Positions 1 to 10,956 of a DNA stretch of 64,000 nt are shown piece after piece (the first letter of the stretch is position 1; every line of letters starts with the position of its first letter). The stretch is from Adiantum capillus-veneris (Eukaryota > Streptophyta > Polypodiopsida > Polypodiales > Pteridaceae): the NCBI GenBank assembly GCA_014529385.2, contig CM043952.1, forward strand, positions 58,424,119 to 58,488,118, given 5' to 3'. The notes under the pieces were generated by a model. The model ran no database searches, was not told where the DNA came from, and worked only from the letters and a program-made list of their open reading frames with translations. Made by a program: the position numbers and the translations under genes.

Positions 1-2181
1 GACCCCCAATCGACGTAGCTTTTGCACAACTGGTTTTACCCCTTCCTTCAGCTTAATATGATGTTCCACCACTGTAATGCCTGTGATTCTTTCATAGTTG
101 TCAATGAACAGGTTAGGAAATCCCATCAACATTTGCAAAAAACTATCTTTCTCCTCAAGTGTTAATTCCGTAGACAACATACCCTTCAACCTACTTCCTC
201 CTAGGCCAAGTGATTTGCTCTCCTCTTCATTGGGTTGCCCTTTTGGTGATGGATCACCAGTTGTGCTTACCCTTTGTGGATCCTTCATAATGATACCCAT
301 CACATCAATGGAACTGTCACTTTCGTCGGTGGATGTGGTCTCCTCCTCAGAACTGGAAAATTCGCTAGTGGTTTCATCTGCCGATGTTTCCAGATTCATT
401 TGCTTCTGCTTGCCAATCCTCATGTCGTAGTAGATTGTCTCCCCTTTCTTACCGGTCATGCGTAGAAGGCCAGTACCCCAGTCCTGTTTTGCCTTCATGG
501 ACATCAACCATGGCCTTCCCAAAATTAGTGGATAGCCCTCCCTCTTAGTAGGCATTACAAAAACATCTACCTCTACCTCAGTGTTGAAAGCTTTGATTTT
601 CATGGAACTTACCACACCCACACACTTTACTTTTGCGTTGTTTGCCATCTTTGCCTTGCATGGAGAAGGCCTGTCAACCTCGAGCCCTAATCGAAGCATC
701 ATAGCTTCGCTCATTACACAGATTTGTGCACCTCCATCAATGTAGGTGTTTCCAACCCTCTTTCCTTTTATGTTTACGTCGACAATTGGAAGGATGTCAT
801 CCATGTTGAATCCCGAAATTGCTCCGGCTACCTTTGTTTTGGAGCGTCTTGTACTTACCATTTTAGACCATTGTCGCCTTACTTTAGGTACAAGATGTAG
901 CAGCTGTGGCCATGTAATCTTCGGTCCTTGCTCTGCCACATCCAATGTAAGATCATAGGGCTTTGAACTTTCCCCTAGCTGGAAGTCGGTGATGCCCAAT
1001 TTTCGTCGTGGCCTGGATGGCCTCTTGCTAGTTTCTCCTCTCATGCTTCTCTCATCATCTGATTGTGTAGCCTCCTCCCTCCTAGCTCTTTTCACAGTCA
1101 TGGCCTCAAGTGGTTCTAAAAAGGTTACCTTGTCCTTACCCTTGTCCCTCTCCTTTGCTCTGGGTGGATCCACTACTACGGCTTTTCCTTTCTCTTCTAG
1201 CCTTATGATGTTTACAGGGCGATCAGGTGGTGGGGCTGGTGGACGAGGTGGGATGGATGCTTGTAGTGGTGTCTGGGGTGGACGTAGAATTTGTGTTGGT
1301 GGGGGTGGTGCTTGGGGTGGGGGTGTTCTTTCTCTAGGGGGTGACAATTGGTTCCTCCTACCTCCTCTATTATAGTTTTGTCGTGGTTTGGGACAGTAGT
1401 ACATACCGTGACCGTCTTCTCCGCAGTTGTAGCAATGATACTCCCTGTTTTGTCGTCGTGCTCTTCCAGGGTCTTGATCTCTTTCTTGACTCCTCCCTTG
1501 TTGTATTAAGTGGACAGACAAATTCTATAGTTGGTCAGTAATATGGGCCAGCATATCTTGTTGGTCATCTCTTACCCCAAGAGCCGGTGGTGGTGGTGGA
1601 ATGGTGGTTGTCGTAGTTGCTGGTCAACGCGATGTTCCTGATTCTGTTGACTCGGTTTCTTTGGATTTCATTCGCAGCTTCTTGTCTTTAAGGCGAGCAA
1701 TCTTAACGGCTAACTCGTACGTAGCCGGGAATCTACCTTTCACTTTCTCCTTGAGAAGCGGCCATAAGCCATGCGTGAACCGATATTTTTTTAGGAAATC
1801 GGGTGCAGCTTCCCCCCTAGCTAGTGACTCAACCCACCGTTCCCACAAATCCACAAATTTGGACTCATAGGTGGCATATTCTAAAAGACCCTCTTGCTTC
1901 AAGTCTCTCAACTTGTCCCACAACTTTTCTAAAGTGGTACCTCCCCCAAAGCGCCTCTTAAAAGCAATTTTTAAGGGTTCCCAGTCATCCTTGGTTGCTT
2001 GTGGAAGTGCATTGTACCATGATCTAGCTTCTAGCTTCATGAGATGCTTAAAGATTCTAACCCGGGATTCATCCGTATCTTTGTTGCTCACTACACATGC
2101 TACTTCAAAGTCATCTAGGAAGTCTGTTACCAAATCCTCCCCCTTCTTTCCTTTAAATGTTGGAAATGCTACACTTGCCAT
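1..2181 (-). pseudogene. Gy-A gag-protease and start of RT region
   Basis: Gag builds the virus-like particle and the protease cleaves the polyprotein. The likely start is the ATG at 2181 (MASVAFPTFKG), ten codons inside a longer open frame. A Retrotrans_gag-like domain covers about residues 1-185. Two in-frame stops (TGA near 1627, TAG near 1523) precede a CCHC zinc knuckle (CYNC, GEDGH, C) at about 1390-1430. A proline-rich linker follows, then the retropepsin active site IDGGAQ at about 730 (DGGA rather than the usual DTGA or DSGA) and its partner motif LILGRPW at about 515. An acidic linker then leads to a pre-RT segment (ELK-like HIKLKEG) at the left edge. I read the frame as open from about 1520 to base 1. 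Confidence 0.85.
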
Positions 2182-2265
2182 GATTACTGAGAGAGAGCTA
2201 GAAAGACACACTGCTTAACTTGCAAAAGTTTTTTTTCTTCTTTACAAGGAGGCGTGTATACCCTC

Positions 2266-2484
2266 TTATACTAGGACATAGATTAAAACTTCAAACGGTA
2301 CATTGCCTTGTACCAAAGGTAAGACAAATGGTTGATCTGATGCCAGAACCTCCAAAAACCGCTCCCCATCCGGCATGGTATCAATGACGTGCTGGTAGTG
2401 AGCCTTCAAATCTAGTATTACCTTGATTGAGCGTACACGTGTTGGTATGTGTGATCTGTGTTGAGGTAGATTGTACTGATTCAT
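2266..2484 (-). CDS. 72-aa leader small ORF of Gy-A (smORF family)
   Basis: Function unknown. This ORF lies between the primer-binding site and gag, 17 nt after the preceding leader ORF. It is 72 aa and aligns without gaps to the 72-aa ORFs of Gy-H (43759) and Gy-I (50643): shared positions include K27, Q31, I34, R42, E45, L47, P52, P56, F64, V66 and L71. It ends in a hydrophobic strand-like tail (FEVLIYVLV-stop), as the others do. There is no signal peptide or zinc motif. Counted by eye, 19 of 72 residues match the Gy-I ORF. Conservation of length and register across diverged elements suggests it is, or was, translated. Confidence 0.7.
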   Translation of the reverse strand: MNQYNLPQHRSHIPTRVRSIKVILDLKAHYQHVIDTMPDGERFLEVLASDQPFVLPLVQGNVPFEVLIYVLV

Positions 2485-2501
2485 GTGAAGCTTAGAGGTG
2501 C

Positions 2502-2726
2502 TTAGTCACTGTCCAAGCTTGTGGGAGAGGGTGATGTTCTTTCCTGAAACAAACTCAGTAGATCCCTAGTTTCTCTAGTGAGAGTGTGAGCCAATGCTTC
2601 CGTTATCTGTGCTGCAGCATCAGGTGCGACTTGAAAACTGACTGTGATAATTACCTCGATGACTTGAGTTACCCGATTCTCAAAGTAGAATAGTGTTGAT
2701 TCTCTATTGTGTAGAGCTCCTTCCAT
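2502..2726 (-). CDS. 74-aa leader ORF of Gy-A, unrecognised
   Basis: I do not recognise this ORF. It begins with ATG at 2726, overlaps the end of the upstream 87-aa ORF by 23 nt in another frame, and ends 17 nt before the 72-aa smORF. The centre has alternating hydrophobic residues (VIEVIITVSFQV) followed by an alanine-rich, probably helical segment and an acidic, serine-rich end. I could not align it convincingly with the 72-aa family. Its tight packing with the two neighbours is the main reason to list it. Confidence 0.45.
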   Translation of the reverse strand: MEGALHNRESTLFYFENRVTQVIEVIITVSFQVAPDAAAQITEALAHTLTRETRDLLSLFQERTSPSPTSLDSD

Positions 2727-2967
2727 TTTGTTGTTGTGGGTTGGTTGTAGGTTGCGGACATGGTTTCGATCTTCTCCTTCTTCTTCTTGGCACTTGGCCT
2801 ATGTATATCCACTGGGTTTTGCGTGTTGGTTGACTCTCCCACTGCAAATCGATTATCGTTACGCCTGGCACTCGAGCTTCGATGGAGATGCGGAGTTCGT
2901 CTAGTTGTGCTTGGAGCTCTTCTTCTTCTGTCGTCCAATTAGCAAATCCTGCTAGCCATTCATCCAT
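2704..2967 (-). CDS. 87-aa leader ORF of Gy-A, unrecognised
   Basis: First ORF after the primer-binding site, starting about 55 nt inside it. The N-terminal part is acidic and probably helical (TEEEELQAQLDELRISIEA), with a later run of six arginines (near residues 60-66) and a glutamine/proline-rich tail. The basic run could bind nucleic acid, but that is inference from composition only. No family is recognised. It overlaps the next leader ORF by 23 nt. Confidence 0.45.
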   Translation of the reverse strand: MDEWLAGFANWTTEEEELQAQLDELRISIEARVPGVTIIDLQWESQPTRKTQWIYIGQVPRRRRRRSKPCPQPTTNPQQQNGRSSTQ

Positions 2968-3021
2968 TCACAATAGTTTAAGGGTTTCAGTCTTGTAAAC
3001 TGAAGGGTTTCATGAAAAGAT

Positions 3022-3040
3022 CCTCAGTGGGGGCACCAAA
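3022..3040 (-). other. Primer-binding site of Gy-A
   Basis: On the minus strand the LTR ends in CATCA and is followed at once by TTTGGTGCCCCCACTGAGG. The TGG start, the position and the likeness to the Gy-H site (TGGCGCCCCCACGGAGGA) identify it as the tRNA primer site. The priming tRNA is not identified. Confidence 0.7.
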
Positions 3041-3250
3041 TGATGGGAGCAAAGCGAACCCCGAACCCCGATGGCCTCTAAAACATCGAGGACCGAATGG
3101 CGCGTCTCGAGCCTGTCATGGTAAAGCAAACAGGGGGCACCACCTAGCTTCAACGGCTAGGACGCAAACAACACACCACCATAACAAAGTTTTCATCCAA
3201 GAGAGATGGATGCTTGGGAGTAATGATGAAAAGGAAAGGGAATGAGATCA

Positions 3251-3253
3251 AGT

Positions 3254-3302
<49 letters not shown>
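3251..3302. repeat. (GA)n microsatellite in Gy-A LTR
   Basis: Roughly 25 GA dinucleotides with one interruption. It lies in the part of the LTR near the primer site, so it would be in the transcript leader. Confidence 0.95.
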
Positions 3303-3305
<3 letters not shown>

Positions 3306-3778
3306 GGGAGGGGGTATAGCGGCTTAGTACTTAGGCATCACAAAAGGATGGCGAATCCGCACACCCTTCAGACATGCACAAGCTCACTCCAAAACACAAG
3401 ACTAGGTGGCGATTCCGCACACCTCACATGGACAAAACATTGCAAGAAAACATACTCACAAAACCTCAAGCTTTATTTAGAGAATTAGGTGATGAAATGG
3501 GGAGCATAAGGTAGGGGAATGAGAAGGGAGAGAGTGGTAGAGCACATGGCGGATAGGTGGGAGTTGATGGCGAAGACTCGCACGAGGATTATGGCCATCA
3601 TCCTTCATTTAGTTGCCCTTCATCTTCCATAGCCAAGGGTGTAGAGGTCATGCTCAAGACAAGCATGGTGATTGCGGTGATGGTGATGGTGTGGGTGTGT
3701 GTGTGTGTGCACTAGGCACACACAGGGCATAGTGTGTTCTTTTGTGATGTTGTGTGTTTTTGTGTGATGGTGACCCCT

Positions 3779-3788
3779 CTTTATATAG
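3779..3788 (-). promoter_or_regulatory. Putative TATA box of Gy-A LTR
   Basis: Minus strand reads CCCTATATAAAGAG inside the LTR, about 740 bp before the LTR end. Position and sequence fit a Pol II core promoter driving the retrotransposon RNA. No transcription start can be read from sequence. Confidence 0.5.
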
Positions 3789-4754
3789 GGGAGGAGGGAG
3801 GGGAGAAATTCTAGAATTTAGAAATGAAGAAATCATTATCTACATAGGCCATGTGACTGTGGGCCCCACTTGTCTGGCTGTGTGTATATGTGCTAGAACA
3901 GCAGTCTCATGAGAGAGAGACTAAGAGAGAGAGATGGGTTGATGAAATAAAGTGAGAGGTGACATGGAGAATAAAGTAATTACAAGAGGGGAGAGAGAGG
4001 AGTGTGTTCAGAGGTGAATCTGTGTGTGAACACAAGAAAAATCAAGTAACCACCAGGTGGGGATGGGTCTGTGGACACCTTTTTTTTAGTGAAACTGAGT
4101 GTGTGCGAGTGTGGGGGAGGTTATTTAGCTACAAGACAAGAGACATGGCCCCCTTTAGAGAGAGGGGGGGTATTTGGGTCATGGGATATGATAGGAGAGA
4201 GAAAGGGGGAGTGGGGTATACTATTTTGGAAGATAGGGTAAGTTGCATGTGAGTTAGGGTGCATGATTGGTGAGTTAGAATGCATTATTGGTGAGAGGTG
4301 GGGTAGCTTGAGGGGAGAGAGAAAGGAGAAAGGACAAGGGGAAGAGAGAGGGGGTTGACCTTTTGAGTGGAGGAGAGGAAAAGGGACACACGGCGGGGCA
4401 AGAGTGAAGAAAAAGGAGGCAAGGTTGGGATGGGCTGCCCCGCAGGCATGAGGTGGCCTATTTTACCTTTCTCATATATTTACATAATCATACTTTATTT
4501 TTTTTCTTACTTTTTCCAATGTCTTTTATCACTCCCTCCCTAAGAGGGGGTTTTCATGGGGTGGGGACGAGAGAAGAGGGGTATGGGAGCTTGGCTTGTG
4601 AAAAGCCCCCATCAGTGTGATGCATGTCAATGAGCAAAAATGCCAACCAGTGTAGATAGCATGCCCTTAAGACCAATGATGGGGGACTAGAGCTTTTGCA
4701 AAATGGGGTATAAACTTTGTTGGGCCAATACAGCCACCTGCTTGTAGAACCCAG

Positions 4755-5800
4755 ACTCAATATAGACTCAATATATCGTTGTAGCTATGGACTATTTAAC
4801 CAAGTGGTCCGAGGCTAAAGCAACTCAAAAGAATGATGCCAAAACCACATTCGCATTCTTATATGAAAATGTGTTCACAAGATATGGATAACCAATAGAA
4901 ATTGTCAGTGATAGGGGAACTCATTTCCTCAATGAGGGAATTCAGTATTTGCTTAATGAATTAATGGTCATTCATAACAAACCGGCTCCCTATCACCCAC
5001 AAGAAAATGGACAATCTGAGCATACAAATAAATTTTTTAGTTCGGTATTGACTATAGTGGTTAGTTCAGGAAGGACAGATTGGGAAATGAATCTCCATGC
5101 TGCTCTATGGGCTTATCGAGTTTCATTCAAAATATCTCTAAATGCTACACCCTTTAACCTTGTTTATGGTCTTGATGCCATACTGCCAATAGAATTTCTA
5201 TTGCCAACACTAAGGGTAGCAAAGGATCTTGAGTGGACTGGACATGAATTGTCAAAGAGACTTGAAGATTTAGAAAAGCTTGATGAGCAAAGGCTAACAG
5301 CTATAGCTCACATCCATGCACAAAAGCGGTAACAAAAACAGTTTTTTGATTCCCATTTAATAACAAAAATCTTCAAAAAAGGGGACTTAGTTTTAGTCTA
5401 TTCTCTTAAGAAACACATTCCCAAGTTTAAGAAAAAGGAAAACGGACCGTTTATCATTGAAGATGTATCCCCAAGTAGAGCAGTTAAGTTGTCTACCCTA
5501 GATACCAATGGCTAATTGGATTAGTGAATGTCGTTAAAAGAAGTACAATTTTCCACTAACCAATGAATTGCTAGAAAAGATGCATACAGCAAAGCAAAGA
5601 AAGATAAAATGATAGCAGGTTATTGATGAAGCCAAAGAGGAATCTCTGCTTTGAGTACTCAAAAGGAAAGCTGCTCTCAAGAATCAACAAATACCTATTC
5701 CCATCAACACTTTGGTACTAGACGACCAACTATGGGAATTGCAGAAAGATACAGTATCACTAGATGATGAATGGTTAGATGGAATGGACCTTCACATCGA
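4755..5800 (+). pseudogene. Gy-B integrase core and C-terminal domain, decayed
   Basis: Integrase joins element cDNA to host DNA. The preserved part starts in the catalytic core (DYLTKWSEA), has a TAA stop near 4949, the second catalytic Asp (VSDRGTHF) and the Glu (HPQENGQSEHTNK). A GPF/Y-type module follows (NGPFIIEDVSPSRAVKLS, near 5440-5510), interrupted by several stops. The N-terminal zinc finger and RT are absent because Gy-A abuts at the 5' side. The sequence is closely related in order and motifs to Gy-E at 19.4-22.0 kb. The reading frame enters the post-integrase linker and is cut at 5806 by Gy-C; it resumes at 22947. Confidence 0.85.
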
Positions 5801-5801
5801 A

Positions 5802-5806
5802 GTACA
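5802..5806. other. Target-site duplication GTACA (left copy)
   Basis: GTACA immediately precedes the TGTGAGG terminus of Gy-C; the same GTACA follows the other outer terminus at 22947-22951. The flanks on both sides belong to one gypsy protein (Gy-B). Confidence 0.9.
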
Positions 5807-6480
5807 TGTGAGGTCCCCATCCTGCCATATGAAGACGGCAGATCTGATGGTGAACCTCGTGGCTACTAGATCTATAGCAGAAGCAAACAAAGTGGTTCAG
5901 GGTTCGACTAGCGGACGATCTCTCATCACAAAGTGAGTCGAGTTCGAGCCTACTAGCAAAGAGATCTAGCTCCACCTCGCAGGGGAAGCGTACTTATCCT
6001 ATCTAGCGATCCTAAGACCCACCTTCCAAGAGGAGAGAAATCCCGAGAGCCTTTTTCTCCATGTTTCAGAGGCATGTACACTTGAGACTTCACCGTCCTA
6101 GGGGCAATGAGTATTAGTAGTATCGATTTAACACTATGGGGACATAGAGTTCCCGACCAATTGGGACCACCCTTCTCATAGGCATTGGCAACTTGAGCCA
6201 AGCCCCCACTTTCCACCCCCACACTCATACTTCCTTGTGTGTCCTAATTACTACCACAATGATTTTTCAACATAAACATTCCTTGATTAGATTCCGAATC
6301 ACAATGTTCGTTAAGACAGCCCTTCAACAAGTATTGCAAAGCGGCACCAAGACAGTATTCTAGTAAAATTTCTACTCAAACTTATTCGTTAAAACTCCAA
6401 TGTTCTGGAGGTACACATCCCCCCTCCAGCGAGAGTTTACTCCTCCCGTTGTCGCCTAGCTGCCCATACAACTAGGTATG

Positions 6481-6600
6481 TCCACCGCATAGAAAGCACG
6501 ACATGGACATTCCCACCGCATAGAAAGCAAGACGTGGGTTCCCACCGCATAGAAAGCAAGTCGTGGGTATCCACCGCATAGAAAGCAAGTCGTGGATTCA
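6481..6600. repeat. 4 x ~30-bp tandem array in Gy-C 3' LTR
   Basis: Four consecutive units with the core CCACCGCATAGAAAGCAAG then TCGTGG or a variant. The other LTR has the matching array at 14941-15060. No unique spacers separate the units, so it is not a CRISPR array. Confidence 0.9.
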
Positions 6601-7885
6601 AGAGCCCTTAACCAGTAACTCTGCCCCCTGTGATCAGGAGGGGTTTCATGACTAATTCAACATTGGAAATAGAATGAACATGTCGAGCTAAATTTTCCCT
6701 AGCAGACATTCTTTCCTATTGCAAACAATATATCCATCAATCATTTCTTTTCTACTTTAGACTTTAATGTACAAATGAATTCAAATGCCAAGGTTTTCGT
6801 CGGATTTCTCCAACATGTTTGGGGGTATGTTCTTTCCTAGCTAAACGTGTGCAATGTTAAATTAAACAACTTGAATGAAATTGTGACCTATCTCTTCCAT
6901 TTCTTCGTCAATGGCCTGTGGGATGGCCGGTGCTTGTTCGTCCATGGGAGCTTTTCCCTTTCCAGTCACATTGCTTGTTCTCGCCTCGTGGTCGTGGGCA
7001 CCACCAAAGCGAGTTCTCTTAACCGGTGCCATTTTATACTCACTACATTAAATGATAAACTTAAAGAAAAAGAGCTAAGTTCCGAGAGCAAGGGGGATAT
7101 ATTTTTCCTTCGAGACCTAGCAATTTTATGGGTAATACTTTACTTGCCCTATGGGAACCGGCTTTAAAGTTAATCACTTGGCTTAGATGATTCAGAAATT
7201 CAAAATTTTACTAATTAATTTATAAGAGAGATGAAGTAAGCAAGCTCAATCACTTTCCTAGTGCAATTAAAAAGATGCAGAGTTACCGCATGCATAGGTG
7301 AGAGAAAATTCTCTTCTTAGTGGCCTAATGATGGATTAATTTTTGCCTTAATCACATCTTAATGTGTGAGAAAAATTGAATCTAACTTAATTATATCACT
7401 ATTGAGTGGTAAAAGGGTGAATTTCATCAAATCTACATTATTACCGGCTGACAATTTATTAACTATGCTTCCTAGAGAGAATCTCTCCTAATCATATATT
7501 AATCATTGATTAAGAGTGATGAATGGCTGCATAAATTAGCTAATTGAATGATAATTATGTAATGGAATATAGCTATGTAAAAGTAGAGAGCAGCTATTGG
7601 GAATTATAGCTAGGATTAAGTAGTAGACGAGGAATTTGAAGAATAATGAAGAGAATTAAGAAGAGCAAGAATTAAACCATGATTATCGTGATTAGGGGCT
7701 GAGAATCCTCTTGATTTTTTGATCCAAATGAATCCTCAAGATGAGAATTTCCGCAGCACCTCCCTCCTTGCTTCTCCTTCAAAAACTGTGTGTGTGCCGT
7801 CAGCACCTCCCCATGGTTTATGTAGGTGTGTGTGTGTGTGTACTGGGTGTGTGTGGGAGTGTGTGTGTGTGTGTGAGAGCACACC

Positions 7886-7895
7886 TTTAAATAGG
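7886..7895 (-). promoter_or_regulatory. TATA-like box in Gy-C 3' LTR
   Basis: Minus strand CCTATTTAAAGG, in the expected orientation. In the 5' LTR copy (near 22285) the matching bases read aaatggg instead of aaatagg, so the copy that would drive the element is altered. Confidence 0.4.
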
Positions 7896-8545
7896 CTCCT
7901 CAAGGCTGAAAATCGATCTGGGTTGCTATAAGCATCTGAGTGAGCACTCAGTTAATGCATTGGCAAGTCTAGTTGCCTACCCACCAAGTGTCCAATTGGT
8001 TAGTTTAACTGGCTCTCACACCCACTCTCTATCTTGGAAACTTCCCTACAACTCCCACAAGGCAAGAGGGCACCCCCTAGCTGCTAAAGCTCGCTCAGAG
8101 TGGCCTGGAACCTGCTCCCACACAGCCTCGAGCCCCGGTGCCTCCCCGGACAACTTTAGGAAAAATTGGTTTTAGGCTAAAACAGCCCATACGAGTCAGA
8201 ATTTAATGCCGTAAGTTTCTATACTAAGCTCTAACTAAAGCGTACTGGTCTGAGTACCTGTCATAATCAGCAGCTTTCAAGGTTGGAAAATGCATTTTTT
8301 TCAAATTCGGGTTACGAGTGCAGTTTTTCGAGACGGTTCAAATTGGACGGGTCAGGTGACCAAAACCTACTAGTTTTGGGATTTTTTTACAAAAATTATT
8401 TTAATTCACAAATTGAAGCTTTAAAACATTCTAAACATCATGGCACTGACAGAATTTAGAAAACTGCTAAAAATAGTAACTTTTTCCATTATGTTTATTT
8501 CATGGTACAATGGTGCTCTTTTTGATCGGAGTCGGAGACCTTGCA

Positions 8546-8557
8546 ACCTCCCCAACG
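8546..8557 (-). other. Polypurine tract of Gy-C
   Basis: Minus strand CGTTGGGGAGGT directly before the 3' LTR start (TGCAAGG). This is the plus-strand priming site. Confidence 0.65.
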
Positions 8558-8596
8558 TGAAAAATTTGAGATGTCCTCATCTCAAGAATGTGTTTG

Positions 8597-10124
8597 GGTA
8601 ATCCTTTATGAGCGTTGGTTCGTCCTCCCAAATTGCATCTTCTTTAGGGTAATCCTTCCACTTTACTAGATGCTCCGTGATAGTTCTGTTGCGTAACTTC
8701 CTTTCCCTTGTTTCAAGTGCATAGTCAGGTTGGAGCTCGAGAACTCCTTGTTATGGCATGACTATCTGATCTGAGTCCAAGAATTGATCAGGATTAGGAA
8801 TATAGGGTTTGAGTAAGCTGACGTGGAAGTCATCATGAACCTTCAAGTTTGTGGGTAACTTCAGCTTGTAGGCCTGGTCACTCACAAGCTTAAAGATCTC
8901 GAATGGTCCACAATACCTTGGGCTTAGCTTCTTATATTTGCCTTGTGATAAGTTGCTTTTCTTCAGTCGGACTTGCAGAGAAACCTTATCCCCTTCTTTG
9001 AAAGTTCTTTCCGAACGGTTCTTATCTGCATAGTGCTTCTGCCTATCATGAGCGGCCTGTATGTCTTGGCGAATAGCTCTAGTCTGAGCTTCCATATCAT
9101 CTAACATCTTCCTAGAGGCTTCTACCCTGATGGTTGGATCTGAGAAGTTCAGTGGTGCTAAACAGACCTGTCCATAAAGAGCTTTGAAGGGTGAGATTCC
9201 AATGCTTCTGTGTTCGGAAGAATTATAAGCATATTCCACCAAAGATAGATATTGTAACCACTTCTTCGGTTCTTGCGAACAATAGGCTCTGAGAATGTCC
9301 TCAATGACTTGATTAACCCTTTTAGTTTGCCCATCTCTCTGCGGATGATATGCTGTAATGAAGGCTAATTGTGACCCAATAGATTGGAAAAGAGAAGTCC
9401 AAAATTTTGATGTAAACTTGGCATCTCTATCACTGATGATACGCTTGGGTAGACCATGTGGCCTGAAAATCTCCTTGATGAATACCTGGCTAATATCTGA
9501 AGAAGTAAAGGTTGTATTTACGGGTATTAGATGAGCCACTTTTGTGAGCATATCAACAACCACGAAAACACAATCATAACCTCCTGTAGAAGGTAATCCT
9601 GTAACGATGTCCATACTGATGCATTCCCATTTCATATGGGGTATGTCAAGAGGTTGAAGTTGCCTTGGTAACTTGATTCTTTCGGCCTTTATCCGCTGAC
9701 AAGAAAGACATTGCCTCACATAGCGAAGTATGTCTGCTTTCATTCCAGACCAAAAATAACTCCTTCTGACAGCATGAAGAGTCTTAGCATAGCCTGGATG
9801 TCCAGATATAGGGCTATCGTGTGCTTCATGCAAAATAGCCTTCTTTAGAGCTGGGTCTCTGGGTACAGAGAGTCTATGTCTGTAGTAAAGACATCCTCCC
9901 ACAAGAGAGTAATCTTTAGCTTCAGGCATCTTATTCTGTTGAACTAATGATACTATACGTTGGTACTCTGGATCTACCAAGGATGCTTCTTTGATTCTAT
10001 CCCAGATAGGGTTATTTGAATTAGAGATAGCTCCGAGAAAGGATTTTTGGCTAAGACCATCTACAACTGCATTTTCCTTCCCTGGTCTATACTTTATGTC
10101 AAGGTCATATTCCTGTAATATCTC
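8597..10124 (-). pseudogene. Gy-C integrase with C-terminal chromodomain
   Basis: Continues the pol frame after a TAG at about 10125. It has an HHCC zinc finger (H..GH..., CLSCQ), catalytic core with Asp in SMDIVTGLP and Asp in ISDRDAKF, and a GPFE-type C-terminal module. The catalytic Glu position reads K (DGQTKRVNQ instead of the family's DGQTERVNQ), so strand transfer should be lost. After a stop at 8751 the same frame gives a chromodomain (HLVKWKDYP...AIWED), which in chromoviruses guides integration to particular chromatin. The intact stretch 8751-9980 is 409 codons. Confidence 0.92.
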
Positions 10125-10951
10125 TATCTATCGCCGTTGTCGCATGTTGAGAATAGGTTGAGTAAAAATCCATTTTAAGCTCTTGTGGTCTGTCACTAGC
10201 TGAAACTTGCGCCCAAGAAGATAATGTCTCCATAACTTCAGCGCATGTATAATCGCTAAAAGTTCCAGATCATGAGTAGGATAATTCTTCTCATGATCCC
10301 TCAGCTTTCGCGAAGTATACGCCACCGGTCTTCCTTCTTGAGTAAGAACTCCGCCTAGAGCAGATTTGCTAGCATCTATCGCTACTTCAAATTCTTTACT
10401 GAAGTCTGGAAGCTTTAAAATAGGAGCTGAGACCAAGAATTCTTTCAGCTTAGCAAAGCTAGAGTCGTGCTCGGTCTTCCATTCGATCCTCATTCCTTTC
10501 TTCAGGAGTTCCGTCAAAGGTACAGCAATACGTGCATAATCCTTGACAAAAATCCTGTACCATCCCGTTATTCCAAGAGATCCTCTTACTTCGCTGATGG
10601 TGGATGGTTGAGGCCAATCAACGATGTCCTTGACTTTGTCTGGGTCCACTGAAATCCCTTCAGCCAATATGACAAATCCAAGATAATTGACCTTTGGTAA
10701 GCAAAAGGTGCACTTGCTCTCTTTAGCGTAAAGTTGGTGTTCTCGAAGAAGATCAAGTACTTTGCGAACATGTTCTCCATGATTTGGCTCGTTCTTAGAA
10801 TAGATCAGAATGTCATCAAAGAAAACCAAGACAAAATCATCCAGGTAAGGTCTGAAAATATCCTTCATAAGTCGATTGAAGCTTGCAGGAGCATTTGTTA
10901 GACCAAAAGAAATTACTATGAATTCGTAGTGTCCATACCTAGTGTTGAAAG
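10125..10951 (-). pseudogene. Gy-C reverse transcriptase (palm, thumb) and RNase H
   Basis: RT copies element RNA into DNA and RNase H removes the RNA strand. The segment starts at [11 protein letters not shown], has the FFDDILIYS active site, the LGF and WPQPST landmarks, then RNase H with [13 protein letters not shown], the LELLAI glutamate region and [13 protein letters not shown] where tryptophan is usual (after NMRQRR) separates it from the tether and integrase. The N-terminal part of RT lies at 12431-12640, separated by solo LTR Gy-D. Confidence 0.9.
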
Positions 10952-10956
10952 CCGTC
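10952..10956. other. Target-site duplication CCGTC (left copy)
   Basis: CCGTC precedes TGATAGCGGG at 10957 and recurs at 12431-12435 after the opposite terminus (ATGCATCA). The RT reading frame resumes on each side. Confidence 0.88.

Larger units (their letters stand above)
1..4753 (-). mobile_element. Gy-A: Ty3/gypsy LTR retrotransposon, 5' half
   Basis: Read on the minus strand the order is 5' LTR (3041-4753), primer-binding site, three small leader ORFs, gag, zinc knuckle, aspartic protease and the first residues ahead of reverse transcriptase; the left edge cuts the rest. The protease context and the pre-RT segment closely resemble those of Gy-H at 41.9-50.4 kb, so both probably belong to one Tat-like lineage. 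The outer LTR end abuts the integrase of Gy-B, so Gy-A probably inserted into Gy-B. The target duplication cannot be verified because the other end is outside the window, and the sequence actcaatata occurs twice at this border. Outer LTR boundary is uncertain by some tens of bases. Confidence 0.85.
3041..4753 (-). repeat. 5' LTR of Gy-A
   Basis: About 1.7 kb, beginning (minus strand) TGGGTTC and ending CCATCA next to the primer-binding site. It contains a purine-rich GA microsatellite, a GT tract and a TATA box on the minus strand. It has no coding content of its own; ORFs here are repeat translations. The inner end is well supported; the outer end at 4753 is inferred from a terminal CA and the resumption of Gy-B integrase sequence. 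Confidence 0.65.
5807..8545 (-). repeat. 3' LTR of Gy-C
   Basis: 2739 bp, TG to CA on the plus strand. 5807-7620 matches 14267-16058 and about 7640-8545 matches 22051-22946, which together are the split 5' LTR. It contains a four-copy 30-bp tandem array and a TATA-like box. ORFs inside are not conserved between the copies and are not genes. Confidence 0.92.

Noticed and set aside
2502-2726. Membership of the 74-aa Gy-A ORF in the 72-aa smORF family
   Set aside because: Only a few hydrophobic positions can be lined up; there is no shared K-Q-R-E-P pattern or hydrophobic C-terminus.
6481-6600. Regular 30-bp repeats that might suggest a CRISPR array
   Set aside because: No spacers, inside a plant LTR, and repeated in the other LTR.
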